From: an uncultured Tessaracoccus sp.
Lineage (GTDB): Bacteria; Actinomycetota; Actinomycetes; Propionibacteriales; Propionibacteriaceae
Length of the DNA: 29,407 nucleotides
NCBI RefSeq assembly: GCF_947255005.1
Contig: NZ_CAMYFI010000030.1
Location: 1 to 29,407 of the forward strand
Reading direction: 5' to 3'
Shown: positions 7,236 to 15,008 of the stretch, piece after piece
How the letters are laid out: each line of letters starts with the position of its first letter
Numbering within the stretch: position 1 is the first letter of the stretch
The notes under the pieces: generated by a model
Database searches by the model: none
Seen by the model: only the letters and a program-made list of their open reading frames with translations
What the model was told of the DNA's origin: nothing
Position numbers and translations under genes: made by a program

Positions 7236-8153
7236 ATGAGCATTTCCCTTCGTTTCGCCGAGCCATCGGACGCCGAGGCGCTCCACTCGGTGATCCGCGA
7301 AGCGTTCGCTGCCCGCCCGCCCGTCGATCCGCCGGCCGCCGCGCTGTCCGACACCGTCGAGAGCGTGCGAGACGCCATCGAAGCGGGCTACGGCATTCTG
7401 CTGGAACGCGACGGCGCCCCCATCGCGGGGCTGCTCGTCGCCGTCGATGGCGATACCGCCAAGCTGTGTCGCGTGAGCGTGGTGCCCGCAGCCGCCGGTT
7501 CCGGCATCGGACCCCAGATGGTGTCGGCCACGCTCATTGCGCTGGCTGACCTGGGGTTTCGCCAGGTGGAGGCTGCTGCGCGCCACGAGTTCCCCCACAA
7601 CATCGCGTGGTGGGAGCTCGCAGGTTTCGTGCAGTGCCGTCCCACGGAGAACGGCGTCGTACTGGCGCGTGCGCTGCCCGTCGCCGTCCATGTGCCCGAC
7701 GCCGACGCCATGCGCCGGCTCGGCAAGAAGCTTGCTCAAGTACTGCGCGCGGGCGACGTGATCGTCGCGACGGGGGAGCTCGGCGCGGGTAAGACCACCC
7801 TCACGCAGGGCATCGGTGAAGGCCTCGACGTGGACGGCCCGGTGATTTCCCCCACCTTCGTGCTGTCCAGAATCCACCCATCGCGCGGGTCCGGCCCAGG
7901 CCTGGTGCACGTCGACGCCTACCGCCTCAGCTCGGCTGAAGAGCTGGCCGACCTCGACCTGCAAAGCACACTCGCCACGTCGGTGACGCTGGTGGAATGG
8001 GGTGCTGGCTTGGCGGAATGGCTGAGCGACGAGCCGCTCGCAATCGACATCCAACGCAGCGACGACCCCGCCGATGATCAACGCACCGTCTACCTCACGG
8101 GGATCGGCCAACGCTGGGCCGGCGTCCTCGATCAGTTCCGGGAGTTCGCATGA
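7236..8153 (+). CDS. tsaE: GNAT acetyltransferase-TsaE fusion (t6A tRNA modification ATPase)
   Basis: A 305-residue two-domain protein. Residues 1-147 resemble a GNAT N-acetyltransferase (RFAEPSDAEAL start, LCRVSVVPAAAGSGIG acetyl-CoA region, WWELAGFVQC end). Residues 150-305 are TsaE: Walker A GELGAGKT at 180-187, SPTFVL at 205-210, HVDAYRL at 225-231, and VEWGAGL at 253-259. TsaE is the ATPase that drives turnover of the TsaB-TsaD complex making N6-threonylcarbamoyladenosine at position 37 of ANN-decoding tRNAs. The acetyl-CoA loop lacks the usual Q/R-x-x-G-x-G/A first residue, so acetylation is uncertain. The 3' end overlaps tsaB by four bases (ATGA). TAGGAT at 7219-7224 is a possible -10, and no clear ribosome binding site is seen. 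Confidence 0.9.
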   Translation: MSISLRFAEPSDAEALHSVIREAFAARPPVDPPAAALSDTVESVRDAIEAGYGILLERDGAPIAGLLVAVDGDTAKLCRVSVVPAAAGSGIGPQMVSATLIALADLGFRQVEAAARHEFPHNIAWWELAGFVQCRPTENGVVLARALPVAVHVPDADAMRRLGKKLAQVLRAGDVIVATGELGAGKTTLTQGIGEGLDVDGPVISPTFVLSRIHPSRGSGPGLVHVDAYRLSSAEELADLDLQSTLATSVTLVEWGAGLAEWLSDEPLAIDIQRSDDPADDQRTVYLTGIGQRWAGVLDQFREFA

Positions 8154-8782
8154 TTACCCTCGCCATCGACACCTCGCACCACGTGGTCGTCGGCATTGCC
8201 CGCGACGGGGAGCCCGGGCCGTCGGCGGTGGTCGCTGACGCGCGCGCCCACGTCGAGCAGCTCATGCCGTCGGTGCAGCAGGTCTGCGCCGAGATGGGCG
8301 TCGCGCTCACCGACGTCGACGAGTTCGTCGTCGGCATGGGCCCTGGCCCCTACACCGGCCTGCGGGTGGGCATCGCGACGGGCGCCACGCTCGCCGCAGT
8401 CGGGGGGCGGGCGTTGCGCCGCGTGTGCTCGCTCGACGCCATCGCGCTCGCCGTGGACGCGCAGGGCGAGTTCCTCGTCGCCTCGGATGCCCGTCGCAAG
8501 GAGCTGTTCTGGGCGCGCTACGTCGACGGTGTTCGCGACGGTGAGCCCCAGGTGGGCACCCCCGACACACTCCCGCGCGTCCCCGTCTACGGCGACATCC
8601 CCGACGAGTACCGTAGCCAAGTGGTATTCGCCGGCCCGGCGTCCCTCGACGCGGCCATCCTCGCCGCACGTCACACCCAGCTGCCCGCAGCGGGGGAGGA
8701 GCCGTACTACCTGCGCGCCGCGGACGCGACGGTGCCCGGCAAGCCCAAGTCGGTACTTCCTCGGCTGAAAGTGCAGCGATGA
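8150..8782 (+). CDS. tsaB: t6A synthesis protein TsaB
   Basis: A 210-residue ASKHA-fold protein of the TsaB (YeaZ) family, the non-catalytic partner that scaffolds TsaD and TsaE in tRNA t6A37 synthesis. It begins MITLAIDTSHHVVVGIA, has the SCRR-like loop GMGPGPYTGLRVGIATG, and continues with the RRVCSLDAIALA helix. The length is near the family norm (about 210-230). Start ATG at 8150 overlaps the tsaE stop as ATGA, and its own stop overlaps rimI in the same way, so the four genes should be translated as one coupled unit. Confidence 0.92.
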   Translation: MITLAIDTSHHVVVGIARDGEPGPSAVVADARAHVEQLMPSVQQVCAEMGVALTDVDEFVVGMGPGPYTGLRVGIATGATLAAVGGRALRRVCSLDAIALAVDAQGEFLVASDARRKELFWARYVDGVRDGEPQVGTPDTLPRVPVYGDIPDEYRSQVVFAGPASLDAAILAARHTQLPAAGEEPYYLRAADATVPGKPKSVLPRLKVQR

Positions 8783-9204
8783 AGCCCGTCGTCGCAACCC
8801 TCGATGATCTGCCGGAGATCCTCGAACTCGAAGCCTGCTTCCCGACGAAGGAACGCTGGAGCGAAGCCTCGTGGGCGCAGGAGCTCCGGGGGTCACGCCG
8901 CACCACACTCGTCGCGAGAGATGCGCGGCTACTCGGCGTCATCACGTTCCAGGACATGGGCGAAGCCGCCGACCTGAACCGCATCATCGTGCGCCCCGAC
9001 GCGCGCCGCCAAGGCGTGGCCGACGCGCTCATGCAAGCCGGGTTCAGCGCGGTCGGCAAGCGCTGCCTGCTGGAGGTGCGCGACGACAACCTGCCCGCCG
9101 TCGAGCTGTACCGCAAGCACGGTTTTTCGACGATCCACCGTCGAAACGATTACTACGGCGCGGGGGCCGACGCGCTGGTAATGGAGAGGAACTGCAAACC
9201 ATGA
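8779..9204 (+). CDS. rimI: Ribosomal protein bS18 alanine N-acetyltransferase-like GNAT
   Basis: The 141-residue protein is a single GNAT domain. The acetyl-CoA loop is RPDARRQGVADALM, preceded by strand LNRIIV, and the C-terminal part LEVRDDNLPAVELYRKHGFSTIHRRNDYY is the signature of RimI. RimI acetylates the N-terminus of ribosomal protein bS18, and in actinobacteria is regularly found between tsaB and tsaD (family knowledge). Start and stop overlap the neighbours by four bases each (ATGA at 8779-8782 and 9201-9204). The substrate in this organism is not shown by sequence. Confidence 0.88.
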   Translation: MKPVVATLDDLPEILELEACFPTKERWSEASWAQELRGSRRTTLVARDARLLGVITFQDMGEAADLNRIIVRPDARRQGVADALMQAGFSAVGKRCLLEVRDDNLPAVELYRKHGFSTIHRRNDYYGAGADALVMERNCKP

Positions 9205-10250
9205 GCGAGCCGTTGGTCCTGGGTATCGAATCCTCCTGCGACGAGACCGGCGTCGGTATCGTGCGCGGATCGACGCTGCTCGCCAACGAGGTGGCGAGCT
9301 CGGTGGACCTCCACGTTCGCTTCGGTGGGGTGGTGCCGGAGGTGGCGAGCCGCGCGCATCTCGCCGCCATCGTGCCCGCGCTCGAACGCGCCGTGCGCAC
9401 CGCAGACGTCGACCTCGCCGACATCGACGCCGTCGCCGTCACCGCTGGCCCCGGGCTCATGGGCGCGCTCGTGGTGGGGCTCGCGTCGGCCAAGGCCCTC
9501 GCCGCCTACCTCGGCAAGCCGCTCTACGGCGTGAACCACCTCATTGGCCACGTCGCCGTCGACTTGCTCGACCACGGACTGCTCCCGACGCCGTCGCTGG
9601 CGCTGCTCGTCTCGGGCGGCCACACGTCGCTGCTCCACGTGCGCGATATCGCGACGGACGTCACCGAACTCGGGTCCACCATCGACGACGCCGCCGGCGA
9701 GGCGTACGACAAGGTCGCCCGCCTGCTCGGGCTCGCCTACCCAGGTGGGCCGGTGATCGACAAACTCGCGCAGGAAGGGAACCCGTCGGCTATCCGCTTC
9801 CCCCGGGGTCTGACCGCCAGGCATGATCTCGAGAAGCACCGCTTCGATTTTTCCTTCTCCGGCCTCAAGACTGCCGTCGCCCGCTGGGTGGAGCAGCGAC
9901 GCATCGAGGGCGGGGAGATTCCCGTCGCTGACGTGTGCGCCAGCTTCCAGGAAGCCGTCGCCGACGTGCTGTCGGCCAAAACTATCGACGCGGCCCGCCA
10001 CCTGGGCGTCGAATCCATCTTGCTGGGTGGGGGAGTGGCCGCGAACTCGCGGCTGCGCACGCTGCTGGCCGAGCGTGCAGAGGAAGCGGGGTTCGAGTTC
10101 CGACGCCCCAGGCCAGTGCTGTGTACCGACAACGGTGCCATGATTGCCGCCGTCGGCGCGCAGGTCGTCGCGGCCGGGCTCGAGCCGAGTGGCATGGACA
10201 TCTCCGCGCACTCGGGGCTGCCCGTCGAGACGGTGGTCGTGCGCGAGTGA
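9201..10250 (+). CDS. tsaD: tRNA N6-threonylcarbamoyltransferase TsaD
   Basis: A 349-residue ASKHA enzyme that transfers threonylcarbamoyl from threonylcarbamoyl-AMP to A37 of tRNA. It begins MSEPLVLGIESSCDETGVGIV, the universal Kae1/TsaD start, and has the metal-binding H-x3-H as His113 and His117 in VNHLIGHVAVD. Further signatures are LLVSGGHTSL, the GEAYDKVARLLGL segment, DFSFSGLKTAV and GGVAANSRLR, and the C-terminal CTDNGAMIA. The frame extends upstream to 8871, but the true start is ATG at 9201, overlapping the rimI stop. It closes the tsaE-tsaB-rimI-tsaD operon. Confidence 0.95.
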   Translation: MSEPLVLGIESSCDETGVGIVRGSTLLANEVASSVDLHVRFGGVVPEVASRAHLAAIVPALERAVRTADVDLADIDAVAVTAGPGLMGALVVGLASAKALAAYLGKPLYGVNHLIGHVAVDLLDHGLLPTPSLALLVSGGHTSLLHVRDIATDVTELGSTIDDAAGEAYDKVARLLGLAYPGGPVIDKLAQEGNPSAIRFPRGLTARHDLEKHRFDFSFSGLKTAVARWVEQRRIEGGEIPVADVCASFQEAVADVLSAKTIDAARHLGVESILLGGGVAANSRLRTLLAERAEEAGFEFRRPRPVLCTDNGAMIAAVGAQVVAAGLEPSGMDISAHSGLPVETVVVRE

Positions 10251-10461
10251 GCGCGGCTTACGCGTCCACACAGTGAGACCGGCACTGTCATGCCGTCGGA
10301 ACTATGCCTTGTGGTGAGGAACTGACGTAAGGGTCTCTATTCCATAACGATTGCCTCTGTTTTTCTGAGATGCCTGTCATTTCGACTCCGGAAGTCGATA
10401 GTGTCCACCCCAATTGGGCCAGTAGGCCCACTGAGTGTCGTTGACGACAAAAGGAGAACCC
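10251..10461 (+). promoter_or_regulatory. Intergenic region with opp promoter candidates
   Basis: A weak stem-loop (ACAGTG/CACTGT, 10270-10287) follows tsaD and may be a terminator. Upstream of the transporter, TAGTGT (10399-10404) is a TANNNT -10. TCGACT-CCGGA-AGTCGA (10382-10398) is a 6-bp-arm palindrome just in front of it, and TGGGCC-AGTA-GGCCCA (10415-10430) lies in the expected leader. Either palindrome could be an operator; no -35 is obvious. The ribosome binding site AAAGGAG is at about 10450. Confidence 0.4.
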
Positions 10462-12312
10462 ATGAAGTTGAGAGGGTCTGCATCTCTCGCGCTCTTGATG
10501 AGCGGCGCGCTGTTGCTGGGCGCTTGCACCTCAGACGATCCAACCGCCGGCCCCAATGGCGGGAACGAAGCGTCTGCTTCCGCTGGCGAAGGGGGCAAAG
10601 GCCCGGAAGCCACGGAATCGGACGATCCCTGCCTGAAGGATCTCGGCATCACCGAATCCGCTGAGGGCCAGGTTGCCTACACCGCAGGCAAACCAGACTG
10701 GACGGGCTACAACGCCATGACCGCCGACACCTACTCCACGTACAACAGCGTGATCGACGGCATGATGCGCGGCGGATTCACCTACTTCGGCACCGACGGC
10801 ACCATTTGCCGCGACGAGAAGTTCGGCACCGTTGAGGTCACCAGCGAAGATCCGCTGATCGTGAAGTACACCATCTCCGACAAGGCAGTGTGGTCGGATG
10901 GCACCCCGATCACCATCAACGACTACCTCCTCGACTGGGCTGCGCAGAACCCTGAGTTCGTCGCCCCGGGCTTCGTCAGCGGCAAGGACAAGAAAGCCAA
11001 GGCCGTCTTCAACCACGTCTCCAGCAGCTTGGCTAAGAAGGTGCCCGACGGCCCGAAGGGCGAAGTTGGTTCTAAGACCTTCACCGTCGAATACGCCACC
11101 CCTGACCCGGACTACATGATCAATGTCACCTCGGTGCTCCCGGCACACATCGTGGCGAAGAAATCGGGCCTGGAGCCCGACGCGCTCGCCAAGGCCATCC
11201 TCGACAAGGACGGCGACACCGTGCGCAAGGCCGCGAAGTTCTGGAACGAGGGATGGATCTTCAACCCCGGCGAGCTTCCGAAGGACATGAGCGAAGTGCC
11301 GTCTGCTGGCCCGTACAAGCTGAAGGAAGGCGGCTGGAAGGCTGGCGAATCCCTCACGCTCACCGCGAACGACAAGTACTGGGGCGAGCCTGCGGCCACG
11401 AAGGAAATTGTGTTCCGTTTCCTCTCCGACGATATCCAGGCCCAGTCGCTGCAAAACGGTGACATCCAGGTGATCTCCCCGCAGGCCACGGTGGATACCG
11501 TGCCGCAGCTCAAGAACATGGGCGACGGGATTAAGGTCTACCAGTACTCCACCCTCACCTGGGAGCACCTCGACTTCAACTTCCGCGAGGGCAACGTGAT
11601 GGCAGATCAGAAGGTGCGTGAAGCCTTCGCCATGTGCGTGCCGCGGCAGCAGATCGTCGACAACCTCATCAAGCCCATCAACCCCGATGCCGTCGTGATG
11701 AACGCGCGAGAGGTGTTCCCCTTCCAGAAGGAGAAGTACGAGGCCATCACGTCGAAGTCCTACGACGGACGCTACGACCAGGTCGACATCGAGGGCGCGA
11801 AAGCTAAGCTCGCTGAGGCCGGCGTGAAGACTCCGCTCAAGGTTCGCATCGGTTACTCAGCGGGTAACCCGCGCCGCCAGGAGACCGTCTCCCTCATCCA
11901 GGCCGTCTGCAAGGACGCTGGCTTCGAGATCGTTGACGCCAGCTCCGACAGGTTCTTCGATAAGGAGATGCCGGCTGGTAACTACGAGGTGGCGCTGTTC
12001 GCGTGGTCCGGCTCTGGCCAGATCACGTCCGGTCAGAACATCTACGCCACGAAGCGTCAGCAGAACTTCGGCGAATACTCCAACGAGAAGGTCGACGCTG
12101 CTTGGGACAAGCTCGTGGGTACGCTCGACGAGAATGTCCACCAGGAGCAGACCATCGCCATCGAGAAGGAACTGTGGGACACGCTGTTTGGTATCCCGCT
12201 GTACGCCCATCCTGGCGTAGTCGGCGCCGACGCGAAGCTGCAGAACGTTCGCCCGACCGCGACGCAGTCGCAGGTTTCGTGGAACGCGCATCAGTGGGTG
12301 GCGGCCTCCTGA
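10462..12312 (+). CDS. Oligopeptide ABC transporter substrate-binding lipoprotein
   Basis: A 616-residue extracytoplasmic solute-binding protein of family 5 (OppA/DppA type). The signal peptide has lipobox LLGAC with lipidated Cys22, followed by a Gly/Ser/Glu-rich linker to about residue 50. Recognisable family features are SVIDGMMRGGFTYFG, the VWSDGTPITINDYLLDWA segment (the 'W-sDGtpvtA.Dv' motif), SAGPYKLKEGGWKAGESLTLTANDKYWG, VREAFAMCVPRQQIVDNL, and a C-terminal section typical of peptide binders. ATG at 10462 follows AAAGGAG. It is the first gene of the transporter, with a strong hairpin after the stop. Peptides are the likely cargo by family and partners; the exact ligand cannot be read from sequence. 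Confidence 0.9.
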   Translation: MKLRGSASLALLMSGALLLGACTSDDPTAGPNGGNEASASAGEGGKGPEATESDDPCLKDLGITESAEGQVAYTAGKPDWTGYNAMTADTYSTYNSVIDGMMRGGFTYFGTDGTICRDEKFGTVEVTSEDPLIVKYTISDKAVWSDGTPITINDYLLDWAAQNPEFVAPGFVSGKDKKAKAVFNHVSSSLAKKVPDGPKGEVGSKTFTVEYATPDPDYMINVTSVLPAHIVAKKSGLEPDALAKAILDKDGDTVRKAAKFWNEGWIFNPGELPKDMSEVPSAGPYKLKEGGWKAGESLTLTANDKYWGEPAATKEIVFRFLSDDIQAQSLQNGDIQVISPQATVDTVPQLKNMGDGIKVYQYSTLTWEHLDFNFREGNVMADQKVREAFAMCVPRQQIVDNLIKPINPDAVVMNAREVFPFQKEKYEAITSKSYDGRYDQVDIEGAKAKLAEAGVKTPLKVRIGYSAGNPRRQETVSLIQAVCKDAGFEIVDASSDRFFDKEMPAGNYEVALFAWSGSGQITSGQNIYATKRQQNFGEYSNEKVDAAWDKLVGTLDENVHQEQTIAIEKELWDTLFGIPLYAHPGVVGADAKLQNVRPTATQSQVSWNAHQWVAAS

Positions 12313-12329
12313 TCGCAGGCTGAAGACCC

Positions 12330-12366
12330 GAGTCGGGGCAGGGGGATGTTCCACCTGCCCCGACTC
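12330..12366 (+). terminator. Strong stem-loop between binding-protein and permease genes
   Basis: Arms at 12330-12342 (GAGTCGGGGCAGG) and 12354-12366 are perfect inverted repeats of 13 bp with an 11-base loop. An outer GAAGAC/GTCTTC pair flanks it and lengthens the stem. It starts 17 bp after the binding-protein stop. No long T tract follows, so it may be a partial terminator or an RNA-stabilising 3' end that keeps binding-protein mRNA above permease mRNA. Confidence 0.7.
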
Positions 12367-12394
12367 ACGTCTTCTCAAGCGCCGCGATGTGCCC

Positions 12395-12400
12395 TATAGT
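12395..12400 (+). promoter_or_regulatory. Possible internal promoter for the permease genes
   Basis: TATAGT at 12395-12400 is a good -10. TTCTCA at 12372-12377, 17 bases upstream, is a weak -35. It lies just after the hairpin and about 60 bases before the permease start, so the permease/ATPase genes could be transcribed separately. This is inferred from hexamers only. Confidence 0.35.
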
Positions 12401-12458
12401 TTCCGGGTGCGCAGCTCTTCGATAGCGTTGCGTGAGCCAGCCGAAAAGGATTATCCAC

Positions 12459-14006
12459 GTGTTGAAATACGTTTTGAAGCGGTTGGGACAGTCTGTTCTG
12501 ATCCTGCTGCTCGGCTCGCTGGTGATGTTTTTGCTGGTCATCAATTCTGGTGACCCGCTGCAAGATCTCCGCGAGTCGCAGGACCCGAACCGCGAGAACC
12601 GCATGGCGCAACGTACCGCCATCATGGGGCTCGACAAACCCTGGTACGCACGCTATTTCTCCTGGCTGGGAGGTGCGGCCAAGTGCTTCATCGGGCGGTG
12701 CGATCTCGGCAATAACCGTGAAGGTCAGAGCGTCAACGCGCTCGTGGCGAGCGCGGCTGGCTCGACGCTACGCCTGGTTACCCTGGCTACTTTGCTCGCC
12801 ATCGTCATCGGCATCACGCTGGGTATCGTCACTGCCATTCGCCAGTACTCAGGTTTCGACTACGCCGTGACCTTCATGGCGTTCGTATTCTTCTCCCTGC
12901 CTGTGTTCTGGTTCGCCGTGCTCCTCAAGCACTACGCGGCCATCCAATTCAACGACTGGATTCCATCAGCTCACTTCAGTTGGCAAACCATATTGATATC
13001 CGCTGTGGTGATAGGCGTCATCCTCGCTGCAGCGTTCGGGGGCAGACTGCAGCGGCGTCTCATCACCTTCGCGGCGTCGTTTGCCGTCGTGACGGGCGTG
13101 CTGTGGTACATGGATGCCGTTCAGTGGTTCCGTCGCCCGGCGGTGGGTATCCCGATGTACATCCTTGCCGTCATCGGCGTGGGCATTTTGGCCATCGTGA
13201 TGACATCCGGATTTAAGAACCCCCGTGTGCGCAACGCCGTCGGAGTGACTGTGGTCGTCGCGATCGTCGGCTACGTCGTGATGCGTCCGACGTTGATGAT
13301 GCCCCGTAGAGATCCGGCCACGTTCTCTGGCGTGACGTGGACGCTCATCGTGCTGTTCCTCGTGGCCATCGTCGTGGCGGCGCTCGCCGGCCAGTTGCTC
13401 GGCGGATTCTCTCGCAGACAGGCCACATTCGCGTCGGTGGTGGTGTCCATCATCGCCAGCGGCATCGCGTTTGCCGACCTGATGTTGAGCAACTGGGCCA
13501 GATACCTCGCGGTGCAGCCTCGTCCCATCGCCACCATCGCGTCAGCTACCCCGAACTTCAGCTCGACGTACTGGAACCACATGATCGACACGGCGACGCA
13601 CCTGGTGCTGCCAACGTGCGCGCTCATGGTGGTTTCGGTTGCAAGCTACATTCGCTACACCCGCGCCTCGATGCTCGAGGTGCTTCGCCAGGACTACGTG
13701 CGCACCGCACGCTCGAAGGGCATCTCAGAGCGCAAGGTGATTACCCGTCACGCTCTGCGCAACGCGCTCATCCCGCTGGCTACGATCGTGGCGTTCGACT
13801 TCGCGGCGCTCATTGGTGGCGCGGTCATCACCGAACAGGTCTTCGGTTGGAAGGGCATGGGTGACTTGTTCCAGACCGGCTTGAGGAACGTCGACCCGAT
13901 GCCGGTGATGGGCTTCTTCCTGGTCGCCGGTGGCGCCGCGGTGACGATGAACCTGGTTGCCGATCTCGTCTACGCCGTCCTCGATCCGCGGATTAGCGGT
14001 CAGTAG
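12459..14006 (+). CDS. OppB-type peptide ABC permease with large membrane insertion
   Basis: A 515-residue inner-membrane permease, far longer than the usual 305-340 for OppB/DppB. The ends are canonical. The N-terminus has TM1 (VLILLLGSLVMFLLV), a periplasmic loop and two more TM segments. The C-terminus has HLVLPTCALMVVSVASYIRYTR, the EAA loop DYVRTARSKGISERKVITRHALRNALIP (about 412-440) that docks on the ATPase, and the final TM helices. Between them, about residues 172-346 (nt 12972-13496) hold roughly six additional hydrophobic segments. The frame is continuous, so this is not a frameshift. GTG at 12459 with AAAAGGA upstream is preferred; GTG at 12432 is an alternative giving nine more residues. 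Confidence 0.88.
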   Translation: MLKYVLKRLGQSVLILLLGSLVMFLLVINSGDPLQDLRESQDPNRENRMAQRTAIMGLDKPWYARYFSWLGGAAKCFIGRCDLGNNREGQSVNALVASAAGSTLRLVTLATLLAIVIGITLGIVTAIRQYSGFDYAVTFMAFVFFSLPVFWFAVLLKHYAAIQFNDWIPSAHFSWQTILISAVVIGVILAAAFGGRLQRRLITFAASFAVVTGVLWYMDAVQWFRRPAVGIPMYILAVIGVGILAIVMTSGFKNPRVRNAVGVTVVVAIVGYVVMRPTLMMPRRDPATFSGVTWTLIVLFLVAIVVAALAGQLLGGFSRRQATFASVVVSIIASGIAFADLMLSNWARYLAVQPRPIATIASATPNFSSTYWNHMIDTATHLVLPTCALMVVSVASYIRYTRASMLEVLRQDYVRTARSKGISERKVITRHALRNALIPLATIVAFDFAALIGGAVITEQVFGWKGMGDLFQTGLRNVDPMPVMGFFLVAGGAAVTMNLVADLVYAVLDPRISGQ

Positions 14007-14016
14007 GGAGTGGGAA

Positions 14017-14997
14017 ATGACTGAACACAACACTCAAGATTCGCCCCAGATGGACGAGGAGCACGCGTACTCCGTCGAGGATGTCCTCGACCAGACCACC
14101 GACAAGTCGTACTCACAGGGCCAGCTGGTCATGCGGCGCTTCTTGCGTCACAAGGCCGCGATGGTCTCCTTGGTGCTGCTACTCGGAATTCTCGTGCTGT
14201 CGGTCACCTCGATTGGCGTTGGCCCGATTCCTGGTTGGTGGAGCAAAAACTACATCACCCCGTACCCCGCTGCGCTGCCGGGCGGAGCCCCGACGTTCAG
14301 CCTCTTCCCGTTCCGCATCGGTGAGCACCCGTTTGGGCAGGACACCATCGGGAAAGACTACTTCGCGCTCGTGATGCGCGGTGCGCAGGTGTCGCTGTTC
14401 ATCGCCTTCACCGTCGGCACTGTCGCAACCCTCATCGGTACGACGGTCGGTTCCGTCGCGGGCTACTTCCGCGGGGCCACCGAGTCGGTCCTCATGCGAT
14501 TGACCGACCTGCTGATCATCCTCCCGCTGCTCGTGATCGCGGCAGTCTTTGGCCGCACCTTCGGGTCGAACGTGCCGCTCATGGCCTTGATGATCGGCCT
14601 GATCTCGTGGACGGGCCTCGCTCGCCTGGTGCGCGCGGAAGTATTGTCGCTGCGTGAGCGAGAGTTCATCGCGGCCGCGCGCGCCATCGGCACGCCATCG
14701 ACGACGATCATCGGCCGCCACATTCTCCCCAACGCGCTCGGCACCATCGTCGTAAATGCGACGCTGTCGATCTCCGCGGCCATCCTCGTGGAGACCGCGA
14801 TCTCGTTCTTGGGCTTCGGCGTGCGGCCACCTGACACGTCACTCGGTTTGCTCATCCAGACCTACCAGAGCACGCTCACCACCCGTCCGTGGCTGTTCTG
14901 GTGGCCTGGCATCTTCATTCTGTGCATCGCGCTGTGCGTCAACTTCATCGGCGACGGTCTCCGCGACGCTTTCGACCCCCGCCAGACGCTGAACTGA
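14017..14997 (+). CDS. OppC-type peptide ABC transporter permease
   Basis: A 326-residue permease partner of the OppB-like protein. After a 35-residue acidic cytoplasmic N-terminus comes TM1 (AAMVSLVLLLGILVLSV), the periplasmic signature HPFGQDTIGKDYFALVMRGAQ (the HPFGTDxxGRD motif of OppC/DppC), and five TM segments. The EAA coupling loop is EFIAAARAIGTPSTTIIGRHILPNALG, followed by SISAAILVETAISFLGFGVRPP, a strongly conserved OppC stretch. The start is ATG at 14017 with GGGAG upstream, ten bases after the OppB stop. Length is normal for the family. Confidence 0.92.
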   Translation: MTEHNTQDSPQMDEEHAYSVEDVLDQTTDKSYSQGQLVMRRFLRHKAAMVSLVLLLGILVLSVTSIGVGPIPGWWSKNYITPYPAALPGGAPTFSLFPFRIGEHPFGQDTIGKDYFALVMRGAQVSLFIAFTVGTVATLIGTTVGSVAGYFRGATESVLMRLTDLLIILPLLVIAAVFGRTFGSNVPLMALMIGLISWTGLARLVRAEVLSLREREFIAAARAIGTPSTTIIGRHILPNALGTIVVNATLSISAAILVETAISFLGFGVRPPDTSLGLLIQTYQSTLTTRPWLFWWPGIFILCIALCVNFIGDGLRDAFDPRQTLN

Positions 14998-15008
14998 GGA
15001 GCTGAATC

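Noticed and set aside
10435..10461. Earlier start for the peptide-binding lipoprotein
   Set aside because: It would place extra polar residues before the signal peptide. ATG at 10462 has AAAGGAG and gives a standard lipoprotein signal.
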